Below are positions 9,635 through 22,079 of a stretch of 64,000 nt of DNA, piece by piece; the stretch's first letter is position 1, and each line of letters starts with the position of its first letter. Origin of the DNA: Theobroma cacao (lineage: Eukaryota > Streptophyta > Magnoliopsida > Malvales > Malvaceae). The notes beneath the pieces are model-generated. The model had not been told where the DNA came from, ran no database searches, and worked only from the letters and a program-made list of their open reading frames with translations. The DNA is taken from assembly GCF_000208745.1 (NCBI RefSeq), contig NC_030854.1, positions 35,410,152 to 35,474,151 of the forward strand, given 5' to 3'. Position numbers and translations under genes: made by a program.

Positions 9635-12061
9635 ACTTACCATTTCCAAAAACCAAGAGGTGGAAAGCAACTGAGAAGTTACAATTGATCCACACTGATT
9701 TGGGAGGACCAATGAAGACACTATCACTAGGAGGAAACAGCTACTATCTCATCTTTATTGATGATGTTACTAGGTGTTCCAGGATTTTCTTTTTGAAATT
9801 CAAGTTAGAGGCCTTGAAGTACTTCGTGAAGTTTAGAAGTTTTGTAGAAAACCATGCCAATACCACAATCAAGATTCTCAGAAGTGATAATGGCAAGGAA
9901 TTTACTTCTACAGAGTTTGAGAAATTTCTCTCATAGCTTGGTATCAATCATCAATTGACTGTCACATATTGCCCTAAATATAATGAAGTATCTGAGAGAA
10001 AAAACAGGACATTCATGGCAATGGGTAGATGTTTGCTGTTTCAAAAAAGACATCCTAATACTTTCTAGGCAGAGGTTGTGAATACAGCTAATTTATTTGC
10101 TGAATCTGAAACAAGCTAAGGTTCTTGAAGGTAAAACTTCATTTGAATGCTGGTTTGGTTGCAAACCTTCAATTGCTTATTTGAAGGTTTTTAGGTGCAT
10201 TGGTTATGTGAAAGTGCCAAATGAAAAAGGACAAAACTGGATGCAAAAAGTCAAATAGCCATTCACATTAGCTATATTGAATAGTCAAAAGGTTATAAAA
10301 TGTTCAGTGTTGATCAAACAAAATCTTTGTCAGTAGAGATATTAGATTTGATGAAAAGTCAAGTTGGAACTGGGATAAGTCTATTGTTGAAACATCTACA
10401 GTTTTAACTTTAGATGATGACTTTACAATTGTTGAAGATGATCAAGATACTGATATTGAGGATGAAAGTCTTATAGTGAAGGTTACCAGATCACTACAAG
10501 ACATATATGCAAGATGTAATGTTGCCATCTGTGAACCGACAACTTATAGTGAAGCTGCTAAGGATGACAGATGGACATAAGCTATGAATGAAGAAATGGA
10601 GATCATTTTGAAGAATGGAACTTGGGTTCTAGTAGAAAAACCTATTGATCAACACATTATAGGTGTCAAGTGGATCTATAAAATCAAGTTAAATGCAGAT
10701 GGCTTAGTTAACAGATTCAAAGTCAGACTTGTGTTGAAGGGTTATGCTCAAAATTCATGGAGTTGACTACTGGGAAACATTTACCCCAGTAGCAAGACAC
10801 AACACAATTAGATTGCTCACAGCAGTGGCTACCAAAGAAAGTTGGAGTATATGGCATCTTGATGTTAAATCTACTTTTCTGAATGGATATTTGAATGAAG
10901 ACATTTATGTTGAACAACCAGAAGGCTATGTCTCACCAAGAAATGAAGGGAAGGTCTGCAAACTAGTAAAAGCTCTATATGGGTTGAAATATGCACCCAA
11001 AGCTTGGTATGAAAGGATAGACACTTATCTAATATCAAAAGGGTTTCTGAGGAGCGTGAATGAACCAACCTATATGTAAGTACTTCTGATTATTCACATA
11101 AACTCGTAGTTTCTTTATATGTGGATGATTTGCTTATTACTAGCTCAAGTGAATCTTTGTTGAGGGATTTTAAAGCTGAGCTTATGAGTGAGTTTGAAAT
11201 GTTAAACTTAGGACAAATGAAGTATTTTCCTGGTCTGCAATTTGTTCAAATTCGTGATCATATTTACATTCATTAGAGTACGTATGCATATGAGATACTG
11301 AAGAAATTCCACATGGAAAGGTGTAAGTTAATTGAAACTCCATTAGCCGCAAACTGCAAACTGATAAAGGGGAATGGTTCTTCAAATGCTTCAAACTCAA
11401 TATATAGGAGTATTGTTGGAAGTTTACTTTATCTGATGGCCTCAAGACCTGATATCATGTTCTCAACTAGTCTGCTTTCCAAGTTTATGCAAAATCCTTC
11501 TCAAACTCACTTTACAGTTGCTAAACGATTGTTAAGGTACATCAGGGGAACTGTTGAATATGGTTTGAAGTTTGGCAGGACGGATTGTCATGAGTTGATT
11601 GGGCATAGTGACAGTGATTGGGCAGGGGACAGAGATGATTCCAAAAGTACAGGGGGTTATTGTTTTTCATGGGCAATGGTATATTTTCTTGAAATTCTAA
11701 GAAATAGGAAGTTGTTGCTTCGTCCTCGGCAGAAGCTGAGTATATTGCAGTAGTTGTTGCTACAAACCATGCTATTTGGCTCAGGAAAGTCTTACAGGAT
11801 TTGGGATTTGGACAAGTGAAGGGACTACATTTTTTATTGATAACAAGTCAGCTATATCTATTGCTTAAAATCTTGTTCAGTATGGCAAGACTAAACATAT
11901 CAAAGTGAAATATCATGCAATGCTGTTAAAGATAATGAAATTGAAGTCAAGCACTGTGGTACTGATGTACAACTTGTAGATATCTTCACAAAAACTTTGG
12001 GCAAGGATCAATTTATGTTTTTCAGATCCAAGTTGGGGATTTACAGCTGAAACACCAAGTG
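9635..12061 (+). mobile_element. 5'-truncated Copia retrotransposon, pol remnant
   Basis: Decayed Copia polyprotein read left to right. The integrase core lies at about 9685-10030 (IHTDLGGPMKT, FIDDVTR, ILRSDNGKEF, then VSERKNR). Reverse transcriptase lies at about 10584-11300 (GVKWIYKIKLN, LDVKSTFLNGYL, then YVDDLLIT across a frame break near 11115). RNase H follows at about 11313-12050 (SDSDWAGD, STGGYCFSW). Many in-frame stops and frameshifts interrupt it. Gag, protease and the 5' LTR are missing: similarity starts abruptly near 9635 at the zinc-binding region just before integrase. The 3' LTR follows directly. Confidence 0.85.
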
Positions 12062-12565
12062 TGTTGAATATCTATCGTATTTAATCTGTAGTCAAGCTAT
12101 TAGATGGAGGTCCTTAATGGAGGTTTGTGGAAAGCACTGTTTTTGAAAGGAAAAAGTCAAGCTGTCATATAGAGTTGTCCACAATGTTGTTTTTCAATCC
12201 GTGTAATGTTTTGTCATTTTAAGTTGTTACTTCTACTACTTATCTCTGAAGTCTGTAGCGTGTGTTTTTAGTCTTGACTAAAACTACACTGTTTAAGGAG
12301 TCTGTTAATATTTGTGCTAGGGAAAAAGCACTCCTTGGTTTTTTGAATGCCAGATGTTTTCCTCTGGTTTGTTATTGTTTTTATTTCTCTCTCATCCAAC
12401 TATCTGTATAGAATATAATTTTTAAAGTTAATGAAACAGCTGCCAGACCATCGTTTTTGTGTGGCAAAGACTCTCTCTCCTTCTGCTCGACCTCCTTCTT
12501 TTTCTTCGTTCTTCACTGAAAGCCATCTTCATATTTTTCTTGAGTTACAGAGCAATCTTTTGACA
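12062..12565 (+). mobile_element. 3' LTR of the truncated Copia
   Basis: It starts TGTTGAATATC after a polypurine-like tract (ACCAAGTG) and ends TTTTGACA. It resembles in layout the LTRs at 46825-47262 and 54573-55037, including a GCCAGATG and CTGGTTTG block. Its last base directly abuts GLP exon 2 sequence (GACCCTAAGCTTGCC), so the element inserted inside a GLP gene. Confidence 0.75.
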
Positions 12566-12673
12566 GACCCTAAGCTTGCCAAAGCAGAAGATTTCTTCTT
12601 TTCAGGCCTTAACATGCCAGGAAACACATCAAATCGAGTTGGATCAAATGTCACTACTGTCAATGTTGACCAA
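12566..12673 (+). pseudogene. GLP exon 2 fragment (108 bp)
   Basis: It encodes part of a GLP from [14 protein letters not shown] through [13 protein letters not shown] to VNVDQ, closest to the C/D/E/H group. Upstream it is cut by the Copia 3' LTR. Downstream, at GTTGACCAA, it switches to intergenic spacer that also occurs at about 33251 and 60831. No metal ligand is encoded, so it is non-functional. The surrounding ORF from 12431 is LTR read-through. Confidence 0.88.
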
Positions 12674-14886
12674 GAACTATTAGTCCTTTTATGCCTTTGC
12701 TTTAAACCTATCTGTTGATGTTGGGATTAACAGTTGAGTTTTAGCCTACTGGAAAAGGGGCTCATTAAGTACACCCTGTAAATTTGCAAACTATTTGGGG
12801 ATTGGGACCAATTTCCTATCCTAGTGGCTAGAACTTAAGCTGTATCTGTGTTTGGTGGTGCGGTGCAAGTCAGTTGAGGTTTACCAATAAGGTTGTTGCT
12901 CATCAGCATATAAAAAAATTTTTTTTAAAAAAAAGGAGATTTGTTAAGCAGCTGAACCTTCTCTGCTAACTTACAGAGTTGCTAGACAATCTAGATTGAA
13001 ATGTTGGCATGGATTTTCCAGAAGGGTGAATTTTCTGCAATGGCTGGATATGACTTGGTAAAGTCAATTTCTTGTTATATACGGACCTAAAAACTTGGAG
13101 TTTGGACAATGTTGCATTAACCTACTGCGAACACTAATTCTTTTACACTAAAGATGCCTTGCTGTTGCTGCAGCAGGTATTAGATCATATAATTTACTCA
13201 AAGCAGTTAGTTCGAGACGTTTCTCGTGGTCAAAGCTATAGTTACTTGAACCTTTTCTTTTCTTTTTTTAATTTACAGTTGAATTGGCTTACCAGAACTC
13301 ATTAGTTCTAACTCATGACAAATACAACCTTTGAATCCATTTTTTTCATGTTTTTTTATCTAAGAAAACAGTTTCTGTGTCAAGAAAAATACTTCTGTTC
13401 CACTTCTTTTGGCATATAATAATTAAACCAGATTCTTTTCCCCAACTTGTCTACAGCTCTACCCAAAGAATTGAGCCTGAAAACTAAGAAACTCTTATCA
13501 GAACAGAAAAAAAAAAAAAAAAACTGTGTCAAGTAGAAACAGCCATATTGGAATGAAGATTGATTTCATACCAGAAACCTAATATCAGTACCAGCCTTGC
13601 CTTAAACAATTACTGGTGACCATTTAAACAAAGAGGGGAAAGAGTCTTAGAAGTAGTTTACTTTCTTCCCACGTGAAAGACTTAGTTACGCAACACTTGG
13701 GTCATTAGACACAAAATTTTCTGAAAATTAAGTAGGCTGTGAACATCAGTCTTAGATGTTGCAATCCGGTTAACATGAGTTTGGTTGCGCTTTTCCTACC
13801 AATGTTTCACCAACTCTTTTTCATTTTTCCTTGATCAAGTTGCGCCAAGAAATCTGGCTATATTCATCGCCCCTCTTTGAGCAATGTGCTTTGCTGATTA
13901 GTTCAATAAACATACATGGAAACCACCAAAGCCTCCTGAACGTTCATAGAGCAAGGATCTATGTATAATATTCAATGCTCAAATTATGTTCAATTCCTAT
14001 GAGTTCCGACTGATTCATCCACAATTCTCATGCTATTTCTTGCAGCGTCAGTGCTACACCAGTCCAGTCATGCTAACTAAGTGGTCAAAATGATAAAACA
14101 AAGATGTAGCGGTAAAGCAAGGTTAATTAACCATACAAGAAATTGATGTTTTCAATGTAATAAGCATACATGTCATAGGTTAAGTATCTATGAGCATGTC
14201 AGAATAGACTTTTCAACCTGAGATATCTTCAGCCAAAAAACCAGAAGCTCTAAAATCTGTAAAATCTGTAAAAATTTTGTATATCAATTTATTGAGTTCT
14301 ATGTAAAATCTGTTGGCCTGTTGCATCAACATAATAAATAATAAATGCGCATTTAGTACCTTAATTGAATTAAGGAGAAAAAATAGGCCACCAAGATAAA
14401 GAAATAGTCTTGCTATCATTAATTAATACTGTTTTAGGAAATTAACATGAGAAGATGGAAAATCATATGCAATTTCCAGATCTTGTACTGGTAAATAAGT
14501 AACATTCAACAAGGATGGTGAAATGTCAGGAAAGTGATAGATAGTGTAGACGTATACCATTGGATAAGAGCCCATACAGTTTAAGAGTAGATATAGAATT
14601 CTAAAGTCAAACGAGAGATTGGTTGCCTGACTTTCAGATGCAACCTACACTCTGAAAACATCACAGACAGAAATATGACAACTTCCAAGACCAATTTTTC
14701 AATAATGTCAGCATAAGGATGAGAAAAATAAGCCAGCATAATGAATAAATGATTGAAACTTTTTTGGAGATTAATTAATGATTCTTCTTGAAAAGTCTTT
14801 ACCTGCTAGTTAATGAAAATATTGACCTGGTCATTGCCCTGCATCTATTTTTTTTTTTTCTTTTTGAAAAGCCACTGTCCTCCATC
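12674..14886. repeat. Spacer block alpha, upstream of GLP-C
   Basis: No gene. This spacer of about 2.2 kb is paralogous to 33256-35856 (before GLP-D) and 60837-63030 (third copy). Landmarks shared by all three are AACTATTAGTCCTTTTATGCC near the start, GAGCAAGGATCT in the middle and AGTCTTTACCTGCTAG near the end. It supplies the upstream region of GLP-C. Confidence 0.85.
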
Positions 14887-14894
14887 TATAAGTA
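14887..14894 (+). promoter_or_regulatory. TATA box of GLP-C
   Basis: CTATAAGTAGC about 100 bp before the ATG. It differs by one base from the CTATAAATAGC of GLP-D. Confidence 0.7.
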
Positions 14895-14990
14895 GCACTG
14901 TCTGCCATACAAAGTTTCTCACTCTTCTCCAAAACCAACAGCATACAACTAGCTAACGCAAAGTAAGCGAAGCTTAGCTGGTATATCATA

Positions 14991-15848
14991 ATGAAAGGAA
15001 TGCGCTGCTTCCTTGTTGCTTTTACCCTCTTGGCTTTTGCTAACTCATTAGCATCGGCCTTTGACCCTAGTCCTCTCCAGGACTTTTGTGTGGCTATCAA
15101 CGACACCAAGAATGGCGGTAGGCATTTAGTTTAATTATGTTTTCAGGATTTTATGTTATATTCATGATGCCAATGCCTGAGCTGAAGAACTTTCAGCTTA
15201 GGAGGAATTTTTTTTTAATAATATAATAGCATAGCTATAAGGTACAATACTTTTTGCATGGGATGATATACATATATCAACTAACCTGTCTTTCCTGCAG
15301 TGTTTGTAAATGGGAAGTTCTGCAAGGACCCCAAGCTCGCAGTAGCAGATGACTTCTTCTATTCAGGCCTCAACATGCCAGGAAACACATCAAATCCAGT
15401 TGGATCAAATGTCACTACTGTCAATGTTGACCAAATACCAGGACTTAACACCCTTGGCATATCTCTGGTTCGAATTGACTATGCACCTTATGGTGGCCTA
15501 AACCCCCCTCACACCCACCCCCGAGGCACTGAAATCCTAGTGGTCGTGGAGGGCACACTCTATGTTGGTTTTGTTACATCCAACCCAGAGAACCGTCTCT
15601 TCACTAAAGTCCTATACCCTGGAGATGTTTTTGTTTTCCCAATTGGTTTGATCCACTTCCAGTTCAATATAGGGAAAACTGAGGCTGTCGCCTTTGCTGG
15701 TCTCAGCAGCCAAAATGCAGGGGTTATAACTATTGCTAATGCAGTCTTTGGCTCAGACCCACCAATCAACCCCGATGTTCTCACAAAGGCCTTCCAGTTG
15801 GACAAGAGTATGGTTGCCTATCTTCAGTCCCGGTTCTGGTCAGATTAA
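14991..15848 (+). CDS. Germin-like protein GLP-C, subfamily 1 type, two exons
   Basis: Exon 1 is 14991-15117 and exon 2 is 15301-15848. The 183 bp intron starts GTAGGC, not the GTATGT used by most paralogs, and ends CCTGCAG. The product is 224 aa. The signal peptide covers residues 1-23 ([10 protein letters not shown] start), before FDPSPLQDF. The Cys pair is Cys33 and Cys50. The ligands are His113, His115 and Glu120 in [10 protein letters not shown], and His161 in FPIGLIHFQ. Asn71 is in an NTS sequon. The C-terminus is FWSD, two residues shorter than the FWWDNN ending of other members. It is nearly identical to GLP-D: I count nine amino-acid differences over the whole protein. Upstream and downstream spacers are also shared, so the pair comes from a recent segmental duplication or later homogenisation. 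Confidence 0.93.
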
Positions 15849-17895
15849 AAACTAATTTAAGAGCCAAATCAAAACCCAAAAGTTTGTTGCTTGTTTTGAA
15901 TAATGCTGCAATTCATTTTCTAAATGAAAGTCATATTATTCTACTTACTGTAATACAATAAACAGGCTGATGGACCTCTCCAGTCTCCTCTGTCCTTGTG
16001 ATCATTCTGGGTATAAAAATCAGAACATATATTGCAATTTGCAATCTCTCTCTCTCAAGCTCACATGTGTATGCAAGGTAAAAAGCAGGATAGAATTTTA
16101 CAGAAACAAATCAAGTAACTGTGAAACATTAAACTTTGTATTCTTTTGCGACAGTGTCAAAACATAGAGCAAAAATAAGAGGTTGATTACCCAATGGTAT
16201 AAACATTGTATGATGAAGAGGTTCAGATATGAGGAACTTCAATGGCAAGACGAGTTGATTAGTTGTTAGACAATCTAGAATTGGAATATATCCATAAGGA
16301 TACTAAAGAGTTAAATCTGTAATGACTTGATTTTATGACTCGGTAAAGTCAGTTGCTTCATCTAGCCATAGCTATCAACTTCATCCGTTAGCTCAGGGCC
16401 TTGCACACAATCAAGATGTTGGTCACTTGCTCCTTTACTTCTTTTTCTGTTTTCTGCCTTTTTTTCAGTAATTCAGTTGTTTTAACAATTGAATGATCTT
16501 ACAAGAACTCATGAGTCATGACAAATTTGAAGGAAAATTTCAGGCATGAGACAAGTCCCTATAAATGTCAAGAGAAATACTTCTGTTCTTAATTTCTAGT
16601 GGCATCTAATTAACTGCATATGCTTCTTTGCCTAATATTAATCTGATGACTAGGTAGAGGCTGTCATGAAAATATGAACTCTTCTCAGAACACATTGTAC
16701 GATAAACTGCCATTTCCAAATGAAGATTAATCACAAAGGATACATATATAATGTCAGCCACAAATTTGTATTAAATAATAACATGTGATCACTCAATATG
16801 ATTCAAAGTCTTTGAAGTTACGGAAGTATTCAAGTTTACCTTTTTTCACGTGTGGAAGACTGACTAGGCAAATTTATTCTTTACACAATCACAATCGGAA
16901 GTTGCAATCCATTGAACAGGATCTGCATAGTATAATCTGTTGATAATTTTTTTGTAGCTCAATGTCATTATCACCTACCAATACTTTTAACAACTATTCT
17001 TATTGTTCATTAATAATGTTATGCAAGATAATTAATCACTTGCTATTTTGCCATTTGGCTTCCTTGGTTAGTTCACCAAATAAAGAAATCACCTAGTGAC
17101 CTCAATGTTCAAAGATTATTCATGTCTGTAACAGTTAAAACTGAGTCATCACCCACAGTTCTTGAAACAGTTTCTTCCAGCCATGGTTGTGCCAATTCTA
17201 AGATCAATTCAAAGCAGCCCCAATTAATTTTTGGCTAATTGAAGATGCCTGAGTCTAGCATGGTTAATTGAACTTGCAAAAAAATTATTAATGTTGTGAA
17301 TGTGATAAGCACAGATGTAATATGTTTGACTATTAATGAACATGTCAGATTAGACTTTGTCAACTGAAAATATATAATATGTTGATTAGTTAGAAACCTT
17401 CAATGTGGCATAAGTTTTTGTCTCATTAGCACTTCTTAGATCATGCTAATTATAAAGAATGAACTGAGTTCAACGGACAACTTATTTACTTAGGAAACAT
17501 TCATTTGCTACCTAATCCAAAATTTTTTATAAATGTTTGTAGTTTCAAAGAAGTGGCAATTAAGTTATGGCTTTTTCATGTATAATGTGGAGAATTATAC
17601 CCCAACTGCAGGTTATCAAATATATATGAACTTGTTTCTAGCATTTCTTTCCACAAAGGCAACACAGAATCAATCAACGCATAAAAACTTCAATCCAAAA
17701 AGAAAAATATAGGAAAGATACATAGAAGTCTTAAGAGAATCAAGACCTGTTCCACGACAATATTAAAATGGTGTAAGCCATGGATGAGGAAAACGGGACT
17801 AGAAAATAGAAAATAGAAAATAACTAGTTGTAAAGGCACGTGGCCAGTAGTCACCAGCTTCATTGAGAGGAAACAAGGACCATTTCATTTGTTTT
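15849..17895. repeat. Downstream spacer of GLP-C, ending in a truncated GLP-F-type promoter
   Basis: Paralogous to the spacer after GLP-D (36818-39530), with indels: for example the GLP-D copy has about 370 bp extra near 37247-37620. Its last part (about 17808-17895) matches the region just upstream of the GLP-F TATA box (AAATAGAAAATAACTAG, GGCCAGTAGTCACCA). The match stops at CATTTGTTTT, a few bases before where the TATA box should be. An F-type gene therefore once followed GLP-C and has been lost. I see no coding sequence. Confidence 0.8.
15957..15962 (+). terminator. Polyadenylation signal of GLP-C
   Basis: AATAAA in ACAATAAACAGG about 110 bp after the stop; the same motif follows GLP-D. 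Confidence 0.5.
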
Positions 17896-20590
17896 ACTCT
17901 AAACAATCATTTGTTCAAAGTCCTATCCATCATGATAATATCTGACAAGAAATATTGCTATGATGAAAAAGAGAGCATCACGCTTGTTAACAGATTTATA
18001 GTAATTTTGAATTCATGTTTTTGACTAGCTGATTCTAATTTTAGTTTTTTTTTCTTTTAGTTCTTATTATAGAATTAAAATTTTCGGTGTTTTTAGGTTA
18101 ATTGCAATTAATTTAAAAAGAAACAATTACAATTTGTAGATTCAAGTACAAAAAGATTTTTATTGTACTTAAATTTTGACATATTGTCATTATTGAGGAT
18201 GGTGTTCAACTACAAGTTGATTTTAAGAATTAATTTTCAAATTCAAATTATATCTATCATACCATCTTGGGAAGTTAATACAATTATAAATCTATATAGA
18301 TTATAAATTAAATCAACGTGATTTATTAGATTACCATACAATCATTGTATTGTTATCTTGATTCTTTCTTAAATCATTGAGAATCCTTTATATATGTATA
18401 TCTTATTACATATGTCATCTACTATTTTTTTTTTGAAAGTTATGTCATCTACTACTCGGAGATAAAAAAAAATGTCATGCCTCAATCCCTAGTCATGACA
18501 CGACCATATTACCTTGACATTAGGTCCCAAAGTAATACAAAGCCTTTCCTTTCATCATACTTATAATAGTCCAAAATTGAAGTCATAATAATAATTATGT
18601 TCCAACATATTCGCATAATTAATGATTAAGATCTGACTAATGTCTTCAAGAAAAATAAATAAATATCTAGAAACTTAAATATCCATTGCACATAGTATGT
18701 GTTTCAGAGTAGTTAACAATGTCTTGACACTAGGACAAACTTCTCAATTTATTCTCTTAGCTCCCATGATCTTAAGGTTCATATCTTTAGTCATCTGCAA
18801 AATATAATAAAGGAATAAGCAAATCACGGCTCAGCAAGTATAGCCACACACACCTTACCAGATCAAGCATTGTTTTCAATATAACATATAAGTCATTCAA
18901 GGGCATTTCAATAAATCATGCTTCCAAATAGTTAAAGAATCATTATATACAAAAATGGATAACATAGTGAGTTCTTAAATCATTGATCATCATATATTAT
19001 TTTTGAAATATCATTCTAGCAAATCATAGATTCAATTTTTTAAACTCGTAAAATTTCATCATCTTAGCTATTGTCACTATTATATCCCATGACAAGCGCC
19101 GTATTGACTAATCATTTTCGTGATCATTACTAACTATTATATCCCGTTAGTAAGGCCGTGTGCTAACTATTATATCCTGTTAGCAAGGCCGTAGAACTAG
19201 TTCTGGTGTCGATTATCCAACTTCCCAAGGATTATTTTGTAGCTCTTAAAATGTTCTTTAAAGATGGTCAAGGTTTCCTTTCATTCATAAATTGATATTC
19301 ATCACATAAATCAATCAAAGCATTTATAGAATAATGTTCGTTATATGTATAACTCAAATCATTTGAAAATCCAATTTTCCACTACATGAGTAAACCAAAT
19401 CATTTATAAGTCAATATTCATCATATTATTAAACTCAAAATAGAAAACAATCATATGCTTGACCCTATTTTCAGTATACTAAAATAATGAAATAAGACAT
19501 TTAATTCATTTAAGAAATATACATATATGATAGTTTTGAAACAAGTAACGTGTGTGAAGATATACTTACCGCCATTCGTTCTAACAAACTCGCTTCCTCC
19601 CAAAATAATCAAAAGCCTAATAATAATTATTTAAACATATTAGCAACCATCTAACTCTATAAAATTTATTTATCATCTGAAACTACACAAAATAATCCAA
19701 ACTCTCCTAAATCAAAAATCTGAACAGCTTGCACGTCATTCACTAAAATAATAATATTTTAAGCTATGAAACTCAAAAACAAGATTCATTTAGTGCGTTG
19801 GAAACTAGACTTGATAAGCTTTCTATCATATAAATCTCAAAACTTATTTCACTGTAGAAAAAATGCAGAAAATTTTTGAAATTGCCCCTGGAGTTGCTGC
19901 CAGGCAGTTTGCACTGTCTTTACAAAAAAATTCATATCTTTGCATAGAAAATTCAGAATGCACTTCCATTTAGTTTTTTAGAAAATAGACTCATGTAGCT
20001 TTCCAAGCGTATATAACTCAACTAGTGAAACTCCATAAATCATTTCATAATCAGACTCAAATTGACTGGACAGTACATGATACTTGATGCTACAAATAGA
20101 TTTTCCTTTTCAATTTCAATCCAAATTCTTGTAAATCAATCACATGTTTTCTTTTTATTTAAAAGAGGGTTTTACTTGCCTTGTAATGATCGATTCAGAA
20201 ATAGCCTTCGAATGCTTATTCTTCAAGTTGTTCTTGAAAATCCCCAAATCCTACACCAAAGTATATAGTTTTAGGTCTTTTCATTAAGGTGACTGTCTAT
20301 GTTTAAATAATATGTTTATATTAACCCTAATGGTATTTTAATAACTTCAATATGAGAAAGTAATTTAGGCCCAATTAATTGTAAAGGTTTATCTGTTACT
20401 TTTTTTTTTGGTAAATACTTCAATCCAAATATTATTTAGGCTAGGGTATAACAAAAAACCAGCAGTCTTGAATCTTCTTAAAATTTTTGTTTGCATCAGT
20501 ATACTTTTTAAGCCATGCTATTTATTTCCAAGTGAAGTTTGCTGGCCTGTTGCTAGAACTCTGGATATCAATTGTTTGCCAGCTTGTTTG
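17896..20590. repeat. Segment R copy 1 (partial), split by a solo LTR
   Basis: 17896-18472 together with 20454-20590 match parts of the R copies at 23796-25100 and 57891-59268. Shared landmarks are CTCTAAACAATCATYTG, TTGCTATGATGAAAAAG and TACTCGGAGATAAAA, then TCTTGAATCTTCTTAAAAT and GGATATCAATTGTTTGCC. Between the two parts lies the solo LTR at 18473-20453. This copy lacks the first ~560 bp of R. Origin and function of R are unknown; I found no ORF in it that is kept between copies. Confidence 0.8.
18473..20453 (-). mobile_element. Solo LTR, about 1.98 kb, probably Gypsy type
   Basis: It starts TGTCATGCCTCAATCCC and ends TAGGGTATAACA, i.e. TG...CA. It interrupts segment R exactly between GATAAAAA and AACCAGCA, where the uninterrupted copies read GATAAAAAACCAGC. 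The TSD is probably AAAAA, though the A-rich site makes this weak. No gag-pol sequence and no second LTR are present, so it is a solo LTR. The internal start motif ACTTGCTGAG and the terminal GAGGCATGACA, read on the minus strand, link it to the LTR at 1-2073. Confidence 0.75.
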
Positions 20591-20599
20591 TCATGCTAT

Positions 20600-22079
20600 T
20601 TATCCACCTGAAGGGATAAAACCCATTGGGTGCAAGTGGGTCTTTAAGAGAAAAACTAATGTAGATGGCAAGGTGCAAACGTTTAAAGCTAGACTGGTAG
20701 CAAAAGGTTACAAACAAAGGCAAGGTATTGACTTTGAAGAAACCATTTCACCAGTTGCTATGCTTAAATCCATTAAGATATTGCTTGCAATTGCTGCATA
20801 CCATGATTATAAAATATGGCAAATGGATGTAAAAATTGCATTCCTTAATGGAAACTTGTGAGAGGAAGTGTACATAACACAACCTAAAGGTTTTATATCC
20901 AATGCTAATGCTAATAAGGTGTGCACGCTTCAAAAGTCCATTTATGGACTTAAGCAAGCTTCTCGGAGTTGGAACATCCATTTTGATGAAGCTATAAAAG
21001 AGTTTGACTTCATAAAAAATGAAGATGAACCATGTGTCTATAAAAAGGTTAGTAGGAGTGCCATAATTTTCCTAGTGCTATATGTTGATGACATATTGCT
21101 CATAGGAAATGATAAACCATGGTTGCAATCTATGAAGATTTGGTTGTCCAAACAATTCTCCATAAAGGATTTGGGAGAAGCAACTTACATTCTAGGAATA
21201 AAGATCTATAGAGATAGATCTAAAAGGTTGTTAGGCCTTTCTCAATCCACATACATAGACAAGGTGCTAAAAAGGTTTAACATGATGGAGTCCAAGAAGC
21301 AACACTTGCTTATGTCGCAAGGCATTTATCTCTCTAAAGACATGTGTCCAAAGAATCAAGAAGAAAGAAACCTCATGGATAAAATCTCATATGCTTCAGC
21401 AATAGGATCTATCATGATGCGATGCTTTGCACTAGATCTGATGCATCTTATGCTCTAAGTGTCACGAGTAGATACCAAGATAATCCTAGTGAAAGTCACT
21501 GGATAGCTATGAAAAACATCTTGAAGTACTTACGAAGAACTAAGGATGTATTTCTAGTTTATGGAGGAGGTGAACTCCAAGTTGGGGTTATACAGATGCA
21601 AGATTGTAAACTGACAAAGATGATAGCAAGTCGCAAAGTGGATATGTGTTCACACTCAATAAAGATGTAGTGAGTTGGAAGAGTTCCAAACAATAGACGA
21701 CTGCGGATTCTACAACTGAGGCCGAATACATCTTTGTGTTTGAGGCAGCGAAAAAGGCAGTTTGCGTTAAGAAGTTTGTTACTAAACTAGATGTGGTTCC
21801 TAGCATTGTTGATCCAATACCTTTGTATTGTGATAACAATGGAGCCATTGCACAAGCAAAGGAACCAAGGTCTTATCATAAATCCAAACATGTATTGTGG
21901 TGTTACCACGTGATCAGGGAGATTAATGGAAAAGGAGACATTTGCATAAAGTGTATACCCATTAAGGATAATATTGGTTATCTTCTCACTAAAGCACAAT
22001 CCCAGCAGAAGCATAATCATCATGTTGAAAACATTGGTATTAGATACATAGGCGATTGGCTTTAGTGCTAGTGGAAGAT
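20600..22079 (+). mobile_element. 5'-truncated Copia retrotransposon, RT and RNase H
   Basis: It starts within reverse transcriptase (PIGCKWVFKRK) and continues through QMDVKIAFLNGNL and LYVDDILLIGND (near 21080) to an RNase H whose last residues are GDWL (stop at 22063-22065). Breaks: TGA at 20859-20861 in place of a sense codon, a one-base loss near 21416 and a further frame change near 21590. Gag, protease, integrase and the 5' LTR are absent. A polypurine tract (AGTGGAAGAT) precedes the LTR at 22080. The left edge joins segment R at about 20590-20600. Sequence and long LTR suggest a different Copia lineage from the elements at 9.6 and 26.9 kb. Confidence 0.85.

Noticed and set aside
15560..15805. 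81 aa ORFs antisense to exon 2 of GLP-C, D and F
   Set aside because: They are conserved only because the sense strand is; no start context or homology of their own.
20487..20861. Possible fusion of host sequence to a Copia reverse transcriptase
   Set aside because: The first residues are translated segment R with no ORF in its other copies; the fusion is accidental read-through at a truncated transposon.
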